Source: CAYSUS01 sp964434165 (GTDB taxonomy: Bacteria > Planctomycetota > Planctomycetia > Pirellulales > Thermoguttaceae). Taken from it: a DNA stretch of 64,000 nt. Positions 51,035-60,125 of the stretch are shown piece by piece. Location: contig CAYSUS010000033.1 of NCBI GenBank assembly GCA_964434165.1, positions 1 through 64,000 on the forward strand, read 5' to 3'. Each line of letters begins with the position of its first letter. Position 1 is the stretch's first letter. A program made the position numbers and the translations under genes. The notes beneath the pieces are model-generated. The model saw nothing but the letters and a program-made list of their open reading frames with translations, was not told the origin of the DNA and did not search any database.

Positions 51035-52836
51035 CGTTTCAGCTCTCCTTCGCGCCGGTTTGTGGTCGCCACCATCCTGGAGAACGAGTTGATCGTACAG
51101 TACAGGCCGAGGAATCGCTCCAGCACGCTCGCAAACAGGAACACGCCGCATCCGGAGAAACGGTCTTCGTCGAAGTGCACGGAGACCTCCAGGCCGCGAC
51201 AGATCCCGCCCCCCCGATGTCCCGGCGCGCGGCCGACCACGCGCCGGCTCGACACGTTGAGCACGCCCCCAATCATCGCGCGGGTCTCCGCCGATCCGGC
51301 GAAGTCGTAGATCGACAGGATCTCGCGCAGGGCCGACGCGCCATCCGTGTCGTCCACCAGCGAGGCGTGCCCCAGCGCCAGGTGCGAGATCAGCCTCCAC
51401 ACGGCCCCATGGCGCAGGGCGGGGCGGTACGTCGGCGTGGGGCGGACCAGGCAGCGGACGGCGGAAAGCGGCCCGCCTTGCGCCAGGTGGAGCTTGAGCT
51501 GGCCCTCCGCGTAGGGCAGGCGGCGGGGAAGATCGCGATTCAGGCACGTCGTGTGCACCTGGAGCGTCCAGTCGGCCGGCGCCGACGGGTTCATCTCCAG
51601 ATCGACCAGGCTCAAATAGACCTCGGTTCCCTCGTCCGGCTGCCCGCCGGCATGCTGGGCCGGGCGCCGCGAGGCGTGCCAGAAGGCCGTCTGCGCGGTC
51701 CGGTCGGCCGCATGACGGAAGCCGTAGAAAGGCCGGAATTCCCGCTTCTCATCGTCAGGAGACGTCGCCTCGACGCGATCGATCGAGAAGACCTCGGTCG
51801 AGCGGGGACGCCGCGCGTCGGGCACCACGCGGTACTCGGACTGCGTGTGCCCCACGCGGATGGGCTCGGCGCGCTGGCTGAAGAGGTTGACGATCGGCGT
51901 GCAGCCGAGCTGAAACGTCTCGCGGCTGACGTGCCGCGCCAGCTCCTCGGCGGGTCGGTCGAAATAGACGAACACCTCCATCGTGCTGCCGAACCGGGAG
52001 AGTGACGCGGCGTCGATCCCCGCAAGGTCCACAAACAGGAACTTCTGCGGGAAGGCGAAGAACTCCGTGAGCAGCCGATAGCCGAGCATGGATCGGGCGG
52101 AATAGGGGAGCATCCCCTCGTCCGGTTCGAACCCGACCGGCCGGAGACAAGCGTGCGAAAGCGCCACCGGCGAGGCGTCGCCCGGGCCCGTGGCCAGCGA
52201 GACCTCGACGGCCCGCGACAGGAGCGTCTCGTACAGCGCATACACGTAGGGCGCCTGCCCCCGCAGGTAGAACCGCAGGGAGGGGATCTCCAGGCTCGAA
52301 AACGGCGCCTCCTGCGAAAGGCTGCGGAATTGCAGGCGAAGCACCGAGGGGGCCTGGTCGCCCCGACGGCATGGGGGCGCCGCGAAGGGGCGGTCCTGGA
52401 TCTCGGCCGCCACGAGATCGATCGGCCAGAGCGTGACGGGGTAGGCCGTGCGGAACCGGCATGGCTCGCCCTGAATCGGATCGGTCTGGACCAGGGACTG
52501 GCGCGGGATTTCGTACCCGCCCGAGAGCTTGCCCTCCTGGGGCTGAAGTACGAACTGGGCCACGGACATGGCCGGGATGGGCGCGAGGTAGTGCGGATAC
52601 AGCACGCTCAGCAGCGAATCGCTGATCTCGGGGAAGTCGTCGTCGAGTTTGCGGCGGATCCTGGCGTTCAACAGGGCGAACGCCTCGATCAGGCGTTCCA
52701 CGTGCGGGTCCTCGGCCGTGTCGGCGGCGAGGCGCAGCCGTCCGGCGATTTTGGGGTAGGCCTCGGCGAACTCCGCCCCCATGCGCCGCACAAAGGCCAG
52801 CTCGCGGTTGTAGTAGTCGAGCAGCTCGTCGCTCAC
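50998..52836 (-). CDS. tssF: T6SS baseplate protein TssF
   Basis: TssF is the largest wedge component. The 612 residues begin at a GTG (52836) with AAGGAG upstream. The start LLDYYNRELAFVRRMGAEFA is diagnostic. Further marks are EDPHVERLIEAFALLNARIR, SDSLLSVLYPHYLAPIPAMS and EVFVYFDRPAEELARHV. The start overlaps the tssE stop as GTGA, so the pair is translationally coupled. Confidence 0.96.
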   Translation of the reverse strand: MSDELLDYYNRELAFVRRMGAEFAEAYPKIAGRLRLAADTAEDPHVERLIEAFALLNARIRRKLDDDFPEISDSLLSVLYPHYLAPIPAMSVAQFVLQPQEGKLSGGYEIPRQSLVQTDPIQGEPCRFRTAYPVTLWPIDLVAAEIQDRPFAAPPCRRGDQAPSVLRLQFRSLSQEAPFSSLEIPSLRFYLRGQAPYVYALYETLLSRAVEVSLATGPGDASPVALSHACLRPVGFEPDEGMLPYSARSMLGYRLLTEFFAFPQKFLFVDLAGIDAASLSRFGSTMEVFVYFDRPAEELARHVSRETFQLGCTPIVNLFSQRAEPIRVGHTQSEYRVVPDARRPRSTEVFSIDRVEATSPDDEKREFRPFYGFRHAADRTAQTAFWHASRRPAQHAGGQPDEGTEVYLSLVDLEMNPSAPADWTLQVHTTCLNRDLPRRLPYAEGQLKLHLAQGGPLSAVRCLVRPTPTYRPALRHGAVWRLISHLALGHASLVDDTDGASALREILSIYDFAGSAETRAMIGGVLNVSSRRVVGRAPGHRGGGICRGLEVSVHFDEDRFSGCGVFLFASVLERFLGLYCTINSFSRMVATTNRREGELKRWAPRAGQKILL

Positions 52837-53327
52837 GTGGGGGCTCCTTGAACCGCGATCGTGCCGGTGGCCGGCTCCACGGAGGTGTCGAACACGGCCA
52901 GCTCCGGGGCGGGCTCGGCCCAGATCATGGCCCGAATCCTGAATCGCAACGTGCGGTCCAGCGGCTCGGCGTTGTCGAGCAGCTCGACGGCCACGCTCTT
53001 GAAACGCGGCTCGAACTGACGGATCGCCTCTTCGATGGTCAACCGCAGTGCCTCGCGAGCGCCCCCGCCAGCGCCTTCCAGGTCCGTCACGTCCGGCACG
53101 CCGTAACTGACCAGCGACCTGCGGAGCTCCGGAAGATCGTCCGGCAACTCGCGGGGCGGGCGGCGCGAGTTGAGAAGGTTCTCCAGATCGCGCCGCACGC
53201 TGTGCTTCAACTCCCGCAGCATCTGGCTGCGCGAGCGGGGCGCTTCGCGGGTCTCGCCCGGGCTGTCGTCCAGCAGCCGGTCGAGCACCGAGGGGAGCAG
53301 CGGCTGGTCAGGTCGCACCCGGGCCAT
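52833..53327 (-). CDS. tssE: T6SS baseplate protein TssE (gp25-like)
   Basis: TssE links the baseplate to the sheath, as gp25 does in phage T4. The 164 residues contain the gp25-like pattern ELKHSVRRDLENLLNSRRPP and LRRSLVSYGVPDVTDLEG, then EEAIRQFEPRFKSVAVELLD and LRFRIRAMI. The N-terminus starts PLLPSVLDRLLDD, common in TssE. The start lies 19 bases inside the tagJ 3' end. Confidence 0.94.
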   Translation of the reverse strand: MARVRPDQPLLPSVLDRLLDDSPGETREAPRSRSQMLRELKHSVRRDLENLLNSRRPPRELPDDLPELRRSLVSYGVPDVTDLEGAGGGAREALRLTIEEAIRQFEPRFKSVAVELLDNAEPLDRTLRFRIRAMIWAEPAPELAVFDTSVEPATGTIAVQGAPT

Positions 53328-54141
53328 CGGCCTTCTCCGCTTGGGGCGCGTCGATCGCCACCTTCTTCAAGTCGAGGATTCCCACGGCCTCATCGCCCGC
53401 CAGGAACATGCGCTGGCCGATCCCGCGGGTCGGCGCGCCTTCGCCCCCCTCCCACTCCGTGCGGCGTCCCAGGCGAAGCTGCTCGTCGGCGTGGGCGTGC
53501 GATCCGGCGTAGATCGCTGGGAAGTACACCTCGCCGTCCAGGCCGCCGCGCACGACCAATCGCGCGCTGCGCCACAACAGGTCGCGAGGGCGGATCGGAT
53601 CGCGGAACTCGATCGACTCGACCCGCTCGACCGGAATCCAGTAGAACTTGCCGTTGGCGGTCAGCACCTCGAAGAGCGACGCGGTCAGATCGTCGAGGTC
53701 GCGGACGTCGTCCACGGGGCGGTCGTTGACCGTGCCGGAGACGTGGGGCCGGTCCCCCTCGGCCCGGGCAAGCATCTCAGCGGCCTCGGCGAGCTGTCCC
53801 TCGCGCACCCGGATCGAGGCCTCCAGGTGGAGCCGATGCCGCGCCGATGGAGATTCCAGGAACTCGGGGAGGTGGCCTTCGCTATAGAACTGCTGCCGCG
53901 CCTGCTCCGCCCGGACGAGGTGTCGCAGAAGGCCCGCGCCCAGGGCGGCTTGCGGATCTTGATGCCCCACGAGGTCGAGTTGCTTGTCGGCCCGTTCCCA
54001 CTGGCCGGCGAAGCAGAGCAGCTCGGCGAGGAAGCCGCGGCGGTTGATGTCCGTGGGGTGGTGCTTGACTTCCTCGGTGGCCGCGGCGATCGCCTCGTCG
54101 AGTTGCCCGGCCTGATAGAGCTCCGACGCGCTGGCAGTCAT
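53308..54141 (-). CDS. tagJ: T6SS accessory protein TagJ/ImpE
   Basis: TagJ (ImpE) binds the TssB N-terminus and occurs in a subset of T6SS. The 277-residue protein opens with TPR-like helices (SELYQAGQLDEAIAAATEEV; LLCFAGQWERADKQLDLVG) and has the C-terminal ImpE region (FYWIPVERVESIEFRDPIRP then RDLLWRSARLVVRGGLDGEV). It lies between the second tssC and tssE, a usual place. The spacing to the upstream stop is 22 bases. Confidence 0.92.
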   Translation of the reverse strand: MTASASELYQAGQLDEAIAAATEEVKHHPTDINRRGFLAELLCFAGQWERADKQLDLVGHQDPQAALGAGLLRHLVRAEQARQQFYSEGHLPEFLESPSARHRLHLEASIRVREGQLAEAAEMLARAEGDRPHVSGTVNDRPVDDVRDLDDLTASLFEVLTANGKFYWIPVERVESIEFRDPIRPRDLLWRSARLVVRGGLDGEVYFPAIYAGSHAHADEQLRLGRRTEWEGGEGAPTRGIGQRMFLAGDEAVGILDLKKVAIDAPQAEKADGPGAT

Positions 54142-54163
54142 GGGGTGGCCTTTCGATGGACGA

Positions 54164-55738
54164 TTACGAGGGTTGCGCCGGGGCGAGCACGGTGGTCACG
54201 CGGACCGTCGTGGACAGCTCCTCCAACTGGAAGTGCGGCCACAGGTGGGCCACGCACAGGTAACTGCCCGGCTTGTCCGGGTGTTCGCGGACCTGGACCC
54301 TGGCCTCGCGGAGCGGATACTGGGCCTTGACCTCCGGGCGCGCCTCCGGGTCGCTGGTCACGTAGCGCTTCAGCCACCGGCTCAGCAGGTCTTCGACCTG
54401 CGGGGCCTCGCTGAAGGCCCCGATCTTGTCCCGGGCCGCGACCTTCAAGTAGTGCGCGAACCGGGAGACGCAGAGTATGTACTGCAACATCGCCGACATG
54501 CGGGCGTTCATCGTGGCACCCCGTTCGTCGTACCGCCTTGGCTTCTGCACGGAGCTGTTGGAGTAGAAGGCGCAGCGATCGCTCCCGGCGCACTGGCAGA
54601 GCGGGATGAAGCCGAGCTCGCTGATCGCTTTTTCCTGCAGGTCGGTGATCACCACGTCGGTGGACGCCTTGGGCGCCAGAGGCTCCGTCTCCGTGGCGAA
54701 ATGGTGCACGGCCAGCCCCGGCACCAGGCCGCCGGCCTCCTCGCCGGCATGCACGCCGCGGATGTCGGCGGGCCAGCCGGTGCGGTCGATCGCCTGGACG
54801 ACGACGCTGCCCAGGGCGAACGCCGCGTTGCCCCACAGGTAGTGGCCGACACCGCCGCTGGCCTCCTCGCGGAACAGGAAGCCGTCGGTCCGTGTCCCGT
54901 CGTCCGCGTAGGGCTCGCGGAGGAGGATTCTCGGCAGCGTCAAGCCCACGAACCGCGCGTCCTCGGTCTCTCGGAAGGCCCGCCACTTCAGGTACTCCAC
55001 GCGATCGAAGGTGCTGGCCAAGTCCAGGGGGCGCTGCAGGTCGGCGAAGTCCTCCAGTTCGAACATCGACGGATGGACCGAGGCCACGAACGGCGCGAAC
55101 GCCGCCGCGGCCACGTGCGAAACGGCCGCCAGGGTCGCGACGTCGTCCACGGGATGGTCGGCATTGGGACGGGGGCGGATCGCGTAGTCGCCGATCAGAA
55201 GGCCGAAAGGCTCCCCGCCGGGGGTGCCGAACTCCTCGCTGTAGATCTTCCGGAAGAAGTGGCTCTGGTCGAACTCGATGGCCCTTTCCAGGTCGCGGGC
55301 CAGCTCCTTCCACGAGAGGTTCAAGACGCGAATCTTGAGATTCTCGACCCCGTCGGCGCGATCGACGAGCATCTCGAGCCCGCGCCACGAGGCCTCCATC
55401 TCCTGAAATCGGGGGTGATGGAGGATCGCGTTGAGCTGGTCGTTGAGCAACTCGTCGAGCCGTGCGACGTCGCGGGCCATGGCCGACAGCACATCCTCGT
55501 TGCTCCATCGCCTGCCCGGCGGGACGACGCTCGCGACGTACGCGCGGAGCATTTCGTCGGGGGTTCGGGCGCGGAGGAAACGATCGAGTCTCGAGGGCGG
55601 CGCGGGTCGCTCCGCGCGCGTCGCCTCGACCGCGGCGTCGATCAGCGAGGCCGCGCGCTGGACCTTCGGCTCGGCCTCGGCGGCCGTCGCGTCCGGGCCC
55701 GGCCCGTGGCCCCTGTGTTGATCGGCGGCGGGTTGCAT
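54164..55738 (-). CDS. Second TssC-family sheath protein (TssC paralogue)
   Basis: The ATG at 55738 gives 524 residues with a long Ala/Pro/Arg-rich N-terminal extension. From about residue 75 it follows TssC/VipB: ELLNDQLNAILHHPRFQEME and WRGLEMLVDRADGVENLKIR, then KIYSEEFGTPGGEPFGLLIG, and near the end YVTSDPEARPEVKAQYPLRE. It differs clearly from the adjacent tssC over the N-terminal half and in the Cys-bearing loop (LCQCAGSDRCAFYSNS). Paired tssC genes also occur in Agrobacterium (TssC40/TssC41). Whether it builds a mixed sheath or a cap is unknown. Confidence 0.93.
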   Translation of the reverse strand: MQPAADQHRGHGPGPDATAAEAEPKVQRAASLIDAAVEATRAERPAPPSRLDRFLRARTPDEMLRAYVASVVPPGRRWSNEDVLSAMARDVARLDELLNDQLNAILHHPRFQEMEASWRGLEMLVDRADGVENLKIRVLNLSWKELARDLERAIEFDQSHFFRKIYSEEFGTPGGEPFGLLIGDYAIRPRPNADHPVDDVATLAAVSHVAAAAFAPFVASVHPSMFELEDFADLQRPLDLASTFDRVEYLKWRAFRETEDARFVGLTLPRILLREPYADDGTRTDGFLFREEASGGVGHYLWGNAAFALGSVVVQAIDRTGWPADIRGVHAGEEAGGLVPGLAVHHFATETEPLAPKASTDVVITDLQEKAISELGFIPLCQCAGSDRCAFYSNSSVQKPRRYDERGATMNARMSAMLQYILCVSRFAHYLKVAARDKIGAFSEAPQVEDLLSRWLKRYVTSDPEARPEVKAQYPLREARVQVREHPDKPGSYLCVAHLWPHFQLEELSTTVRVTTVLAPAQPS

Positions 55739-55773
55739 CGAGGCGATCTCTTCCTCTCCGGCGAGGCCGACGG

Positions 55774-57273
55774 CTACTTGGCCTGCTGCGGGATTCGCGC
55801 CACCAGACGCATCGAGGCGGTCAATTCCTCCAACTGGAGCCAGGGGCGCAGCCAGGCCACGGCGTTGTAGCTGCCCGGCTGCCCGGGGATCTCGCGGACC
55901 TCGATCTTCGCCTCGCGCAGCGGGTACCGCGCCTTGACTTCCGGGCTGGGCTTGGGGTCGGCGCTGACGTAGTTGGTGATCCAGCGGTGCAGCCAGGCCT
56001 GGCAGTCGTCCACTTCCATGAAGGAGCCGATCTTGTCGCGGCCGATGACCTTCAGGTAGTGGGCGAACCGCGAGGTCGCCATGAGGTACGGCAGGCGCGC
56101 CGAGATCGCCGCGTTGGCGGTGGCCTCGGGCCGATCGTACTTCTTGGGCTTCTGCGTGGTCTGCGCCCCGAAGAACACGGAGTAGTCCGTGTTCTTGTAA
56201 TGGCACAGGGGGAGGAAGCCGAGCTTGCTCAGCTCGGCCTCGCGCCGCTCGGTGATGGCGATCTCCGTGGGGCACTTCAGGTCCAGGTCGCCGTCGTCGC
56301 TGACGAAGATGTGCGACGGGAGGCCCTCGACCTTGCCGCCCCCCTCGGCCCCGCGGATCGTGGTGCAGAACCCGGTCTTGGCGAAGGCGTCGGTAAGCCG
56401 GGCGCCGAGCACGTAGGCCGCGTTCATCCAGCAGTACTGGTCGTGGGGAACGACCTTGGACCGTCCCTGATCATCGAGCTCGACCTCTTCGAAATCGAAC
56501 TCCTCAACGGGGCGCGTCTGCGATCCATAAGGCAATCGCGACAGCACGCGCGGCATGGTCAGCACGCAGAATCGCGAGTCCTCGGAATCGCGGAAGCCTC
56601 GCCACTTGGTGTACTCCGCCGATTCGAAGATCTTCTCCAGGTCCCGGGGCTTGGACAACTCGGTGAAGCCGTCGAACCCGAACAGCGCCGGCGCGGCCGC
56701 GGAGATGAACGGGCAGAACGAAGCCGCCGCTACGTTGGACATCTTCGCGAGCAGGTCGATGTCCTCCGGGTGGCTGGTGAACTCGTAATCGCCGATCAAC
56801 GCGCCGTACGGCTCGCCGCCGGGCGTGCCGAACTCGTTCTCGTAGAGCTTCTTGAACGTCTGGCTCTGGTCGAACTCGACCGCCCGGTCGAGGTCCTTGA
56901 ACAGCTCCCGCTTGCCGACGTTGAACACTTTGAGCTTCAGTTGGGAGCTGGTCTCGCTGTTCATTACCAGGTGATGCAGGCCGCGCCACGAGCCCTCGAG
57001 CTTCTGGAATTTGGGGTTGTGCATGATCGCGGCCAGTTGCCTGGAGACGGCGGCGTCGATGGCCCGGATCCCGGCGTTGACGGTGCGCGCCACGTCCTTC
57101 TGCCACGTGAACGTCCCCTTGAGGGCCTCCTCAGTCAACGTGCGGATCAGCTCCTGGGCCCGCGACTCCTCGGTGGCCTTGGTCGCCTTAATGGCCTGAT
57201 CGAGAATGCTCTCTCCCGCGGCAGTCGTTTTGGCCGGCGCGGACTGAGCCTCCTGTTGGGGGTCGGTGCTCAT
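55774..57273 (-). CDS. tssC: T6SS sheath protein TssC
   Basis: TssC with TssB forms the contractile sheath. The 499 residues start at ATG 57273, overlapping the tssB stop by one base (TGATG), with GGAGG seven bases upstream; a GTG one codon earlier is also possible. TssC marks include RQLAAIMHNPKFQKLEGSWR, LYENEFGTPGGEPYGALIGD, RFCVLTMPRVLSRLPYG and the C-terminal NYVSADPKPSPEVKARYPLR. This copy is the closer match to canonical TssC in length and sequence and is coupled to tssB, so it is taken as the main sheath gene. Confidence 0.97.
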   Translation of the reverse strand: MSTDPQQEAQSAPAKTTAAGESILDQAIKATKATEESRAQELIRTLTEEALKGTFTWQKDVARTVNAGIRAIDAAVSRQLAAIMHNPKFQKLEGSWRGLHHLVMNSETSSQLKLKVFNVGKRELFKDLDRAVEFDQSQTFKKLYENEFGTPGGEPYGALIGDYEFTSHPEDIDLLAKMSNVAAASFCPFISAAAPALFGFDGFTELSKPRDLEKIFESAEYTKWRGFRDSEDSRFCVLTMPRVLSRLPYGSQTRPVEEFDFEEVELDDQGRSKVVPHDQYCWMNAAYVLGARLTDAFAKTGFCTTIRGAEGGGKVEGLPSHIFVSDDGDLDLKCPTEIAITERREAELSKLGFLPLCHYKNTDYSVFFGAQTTQKPKKYDRPEATANAAISARLPYLMATSRFAHYLKVIGRDKIGSFMEVDDCQAWLHRWITNYVSADPKPSPEVKARYPLREAKIEVREIPGQPGSYNAVAWLRPWLQLEELTASMRLVARIPQQAK

Positions 57274-57794
57274 CACTTATCCTCCTCGCTGCTGGGGGCG
57301 GAGATGCCCAGTTCGCTGGAAAGCTTGTTCAGGTCGTCCGTGTTCTCCAGGACCTTCTCCAGGACGGCCTCCAGCTCCTCGGAGCGATCGACCTTGGTGA
57401 TCAGGTCGCGGAGCTTGTCGCGGGTCGCCAGGAGCTTGCGGAGCGGCTCGACCTGCGCGGCCACCCTGGCCGGCTCGAAGTCGTCCAGCGAGCGGAACTT
57501 GAGCTCGACCGCCATCTCGCTGCCGTCGCCCGCAAGCGTGTTCTCCACGCGGAGGTTCAGGCCCGGGGTCATCCGCTCCATGACCTGGTTGAAGTTGTCG
57601 CGGTCGATCTGCACGAACTTGCGGTCCTTCAGCGGCTTGAGGGGCTCGGTCGGGTCGCCCGAGAAGTCCCCCAGCACGCCGACCACGAACGGCAGCTCCT
57701 TCTGGACCACGGCGCCTTCGGTCTCGACGTCATAGGTGATGTGGACGCGCGGCTTGCGAACTCGCTTGAGTTTCTCGTGTACGCTCTCGGCCAT
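57273..57794 (-). CDS. tssB: T6SS sheath protein TssB
   Basis: TssB (VipA/ImpB) pairs with TssC in the sheath. The 173-residue protein has the typical N-terminus (VHEKLKRVRKPRVHITYDVE) and ELPFVVGVLGDFSGDPTEPL, then DRKFVQIDRDNFNQVMERM. The C-terminal helix ends in an acidic tail (SSEEDK). It is the first gene of the tssB-tssC pair, 106 bases after tssA, and may have its own promoter in that gap. Confidence 0.96.
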   Translation of the reverse strand: MAESVHEKLKRVRKPRVHITYDVETEGAVVQKELPFVVGVLGDFSGDPTEPLKPLKDRKFVQIDRDNFNQVMERMTPGLNLRVENTLAGDGSEMAVELKFRSLDDFEPARVAAQVEPLRKLLATRDKLRDLITKVDRSEELEAVLEKVLENTDDLNKLSSELGISAPSSEEDK

Positions 57795-57900
57795 GGTCGA
57801 TCGCCTCCAGGTATTGGAAGGGGGTGGTGAACGGTCCGGGGGTCGGTTCGCCCGGGCTTCATCCCGCCTCGAGGAAGGGGCAAACCCGGCATGCCTCGTC

Positions 57901-59037
57901 TCAGTAGTCCTCCGAGGACGGCGGCTGGATCCCCACCAGCCGGAACAACTGGTCGCGCGACGACTGGTCGGGGAGGATCTCCGTGAGCAGGTCGGGCAGG
58001 GGCATACGCCCCCAGCGCACCGCCTGTTCCAGGGCGTAGGAGACCGGCGAGTGCGGCTCGGTCCGCTTGAAGAACTCGGCCAGTTGGAGCAGGGACTGGA
58101 AGGCCTGCTCGCGGGTCTCCACGCGGGTGCGCGTCACGTCTCGCTCCTCCCCGTCGATGGCCATGATCGCCCCGCCGTCCTCCGACTCGGCCTCTTCCTC
58201 CCCGAGGGCGGCCAGCGCGGCCTCCGCGAAGGTCTCGAAATGCTCGATGCACTCGCGCAGCGCGTTGCGGATGTTCGAGGAGGGCGGCGAGAGCGGGTAG
58301 CCGTCCTCGCCTTTGCCGCAGCGCTCGTCGAGCAGATCGGAGAGCGCCTCGAACTCCTCGCGGGCCGCCCTCAGGTCCTCGTAGGTCTCGCGGAGCAGCT
58401 CCGGCGGGGTCTCCGCCACGGCGGTGCGGAACATGGCCAGACTGACGGCACCCTGGGCGACCCGCTCCTCGCGCTTGCTGGTGTCCTCGATCCGCTCCAG
58501 CTCCAGCGCGCGGCGGTAGTCGGCGATGGTCATCGGACGGTAGCTCGAATCGACGGTCACCGGGACGCTGAAGATCGGCGCGATCAGCACCCCCTCGGCT
58601 TCCTCGCCGTTCAGGCCCGCCAATGGCGCCACCCGCGTGGCCATCCCGTCTTCGTCCGGCATGGGGTGGAGGTGGTCCCAGTAGCGCTCGACCAGCCCGC
58701 GGATCACTCGGAGCCCGTCCCGCAAGCCCGCGTACCCGTGCTCCCGCAGGAGGGCTTCGGTGAGCCACGCGCAGAGCTCGAGGTCCTTGGACCGCTCGGC
58801 GAGGATGGACGGGGCGAGGTCGAGCACCGGCCGCCAGTTCGGGCTCTCCCCCTGGACGCCTTCCTCGTCGTCCCAAACGACGCTTCGCTCAGCAGCGCGG
58901 GCCGCCTCGCGCGCGTCCTTGACCTGGAAGAAGACCGACGTGGGCGAGATGTCGTCGCGGAGGCGCTCGCCGCCGGGGCTGTCCCCCTCGATTTCCGTAA
59001 GAAGCGCGCCCAGGTCGATTGTGTCAGGCGAACCCAT
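57901..59037 (-). CDS. tssA: T6SS protein TssA (ImpA N-domain)
   Basis: TssA primes baseplate and sheath assembly. The ATG at 59037 gives 378 residues. It lies 11 bases after GGAGG, while an ATG farther upstream would sit on the ribosome site. The ImpA N-terminal domain is clear: LLTEIEGDSPGGERLRDDIS, then DLELCAWLTEALLREHGYAG and LVERYWDHLHPMPDEDG. The C-terminal part ends with PDLLTEILPDQSSRDQLFRL. It is 30 bases past the sigma-factor stop, so the two are probably co-transcribed. Confidence 0.92.
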   Translation of the reverse strand: MGSPDTIDLGALLTEIEGDSPGGERLRDDISPTSVFFQVKDAREAARAAERSVVWDDEEGVQGESPNWRPVLDLAPSILAERSKDLELCAWLTEALLREHGYAGLRDGLRVIRGLVERYWDHLHPMPDEDGMATRVAPLAGLNGEEAEGVLIAPIFSVPVTVDSSYRPMTIADYRRALELERIEDTSKREERVAQGAVSLAMFRTAVAETPPELLRETYEDLRAAREEFEALSDLLDERCGKGEDGYPLSPPSSNIRNALRECIEHFETFAEAALAALGEEEAESEDGGAIMAIDGEERDVTRTRVETREQAFQSLLQLAEFFKRTEPHSPVSYALEQAVRWGRMPLPDLLTEILPDQSSRDQLFRLVGIQPPSSEDY

Positions 59038-59067
59038 AAGACGCATCACCTCCGAGACATGGCTTCC

Positions 59068-59745
59068 CTAGATGGCCGTTCTCTCGATGCTCATCGAACG
59101 CGCCAGACGCCTCAGCGTACGGCTGTGCAGCCGGCTTGCCCAGGACCGGCTCACGCCCAGCCGTTTCCCGGCTTCCTGAAGCGACAGACCCTCGAAGTAC
59201 GTAGCGCGGATCAGCATCCGCGCGTCGTGCGGGAGATCCTCGATCGCCGTGGCGAGCCGTGAGCACAGCTCCCGCATGCATGCCGCCACCGAGGGCTCAG
59301 GGGCCGGGTCGGCGGGGTCGGCGCTGGCGCCCTGGATTCCGCCGAGTGCCAGATGCACGACGGCCAGGGCCTCGGTGACGTCGCGGAACCAGCCGCTTTC
59401 CGATTCCCGCGACCGCACGCCGGGCGACTCGCCCTCGGACTGGAGCACGTCGGCGGCCAGTCGTCGGAAGCGAAGCCGTCGGTATTCGGCGCGGCTGGCC
59501 CAGGTGAGCTTCGACAGCCCGTCGTAGATCGCCCCGCGAATGCGATAGTAGGCGTACGTGGAAAACCTGGCGCCCTTGCTTTCGTCGAAGTCGCGAACCG
59601 CCTCGAGCAATCCAACCTGGCCGTACCCAACCAGATCGTCCAGGTCCAGGGACGAGAAGCTCGCGTGGACCTTTCGCGCCAGGGAGTGGACCATGCCCTG
59701 GCACTGGTGAATCCGCTGCTGGACGATGGGCGTGGCGGTGGTCAC
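59068..59745 (-). CDS. FliA/SigD-type sigma-70 family RNA polymerase sigma factor
   Basis: The GTG start at 59745 overlaps the upstream stop as GTGA and gives 225 residues. An earlier in-frame start would lie inside the upstream gene. Region 2 is clear: LDLDDLVGYGQVGLLEAVRD, then KGARFSTYAYYRIRGAIYDG, the sigma-28 style FxTYAxxRIRGAIxD. Region 4 has LPHDARMLIRATYFEGLSLQ then EAGKRLGVSRSWASRLHSRT, the helix-turn-helix for -35 contact. Region 1.1 is absent and region 3 is poorly conserved. T6SS clusters usually use sigma-54 activators, so a sigma-28-like gene inside one is uncommon. It may direct the T6SS operons, which is inference. Confidence 0.9.
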   Translation of the reverse strand: MTTATPIVQQRIHQCQGMVHSLARKVHASFSSLDLDDLVGYGQVGLLEAVRDFDESKGARFSTYAYYRIRGAIYDGLSKLTWASRAEYRRLRFRRLAADVLQSEGESPGVRSRESESGWFRDVTEALAVVHLALGGIQGASADPADPAPEPSVAACMRELCSRLATAIEDLPHDARMLIRATYFEGLSLQEAGKRLGVSRSWASRLHSRTLRRLARSMSIERTAI

Positions 59746-60125
59746 GGCTTCGCCCCCCGGAGGTCCTTCCACAAGGCCTCGACGCGGCCCCGTGCCTTCG
59801 GGTCGTCGCACAATTCCGAGGCCACATTCTCAGCCACCTCGCCCCACTGCGACTCCGTTCCGCCAAACTGGGTGCGCAACACCGCCTCCGCCATTTCCCG
59901 AGCGACCTGTTCCAGGGGAGCGGAGTCGTCCGGATACCGTGCCGCCACTTGGGCGAGGCACTGGAGGATTCGGCGATTGTCTTCGGGGGTGGGCTCGCCA
60001 GAGCCGAGGGTCTCGCGCAGCACGCGGTCCAACAGGGCGCGGTCGGGTGGGGTGCCCTCCTCCGCAGAACGGTAGGAGGCAGGCCTCTCGCCGAAGCTAC
60101 GCTGGGGATCGGAGCCGGGAACCAC
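59742..60125 (-). CDS. Small protein translationally coupled to the sigma factor
   Basis: GTG at 60125 follows an excellent GGAGGG site at six bases and gives 127 residues; the longer open frame upstream lacks any start context. The N-terminal 40 residues are polar. The rest looks helical (RALLDRVLRETLGS; VAREMAEAVLRTQFGGTESQ; VASELCDDPKARGRVEALWK). There is no signal peptide, membrane helix or recognised family. Its stop overlaps the sigma-factor start, so the products are probably made in a fixed ratio. An anti-sigma or co-regulator role is a guess from this coupling alone. Confidence 0.65.
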   Translation of the reverse strand: MVPGSDPQRSFGERPASYRSAEEGTPPDRALLDRVLRETLGSGEPTPEDNRRILQCLAQVAARYPDDSAPLEQVAREMAEAVLRTQFGGTESQWGEVAENVASELCDDPKARGRVEALWKDLRGAKP

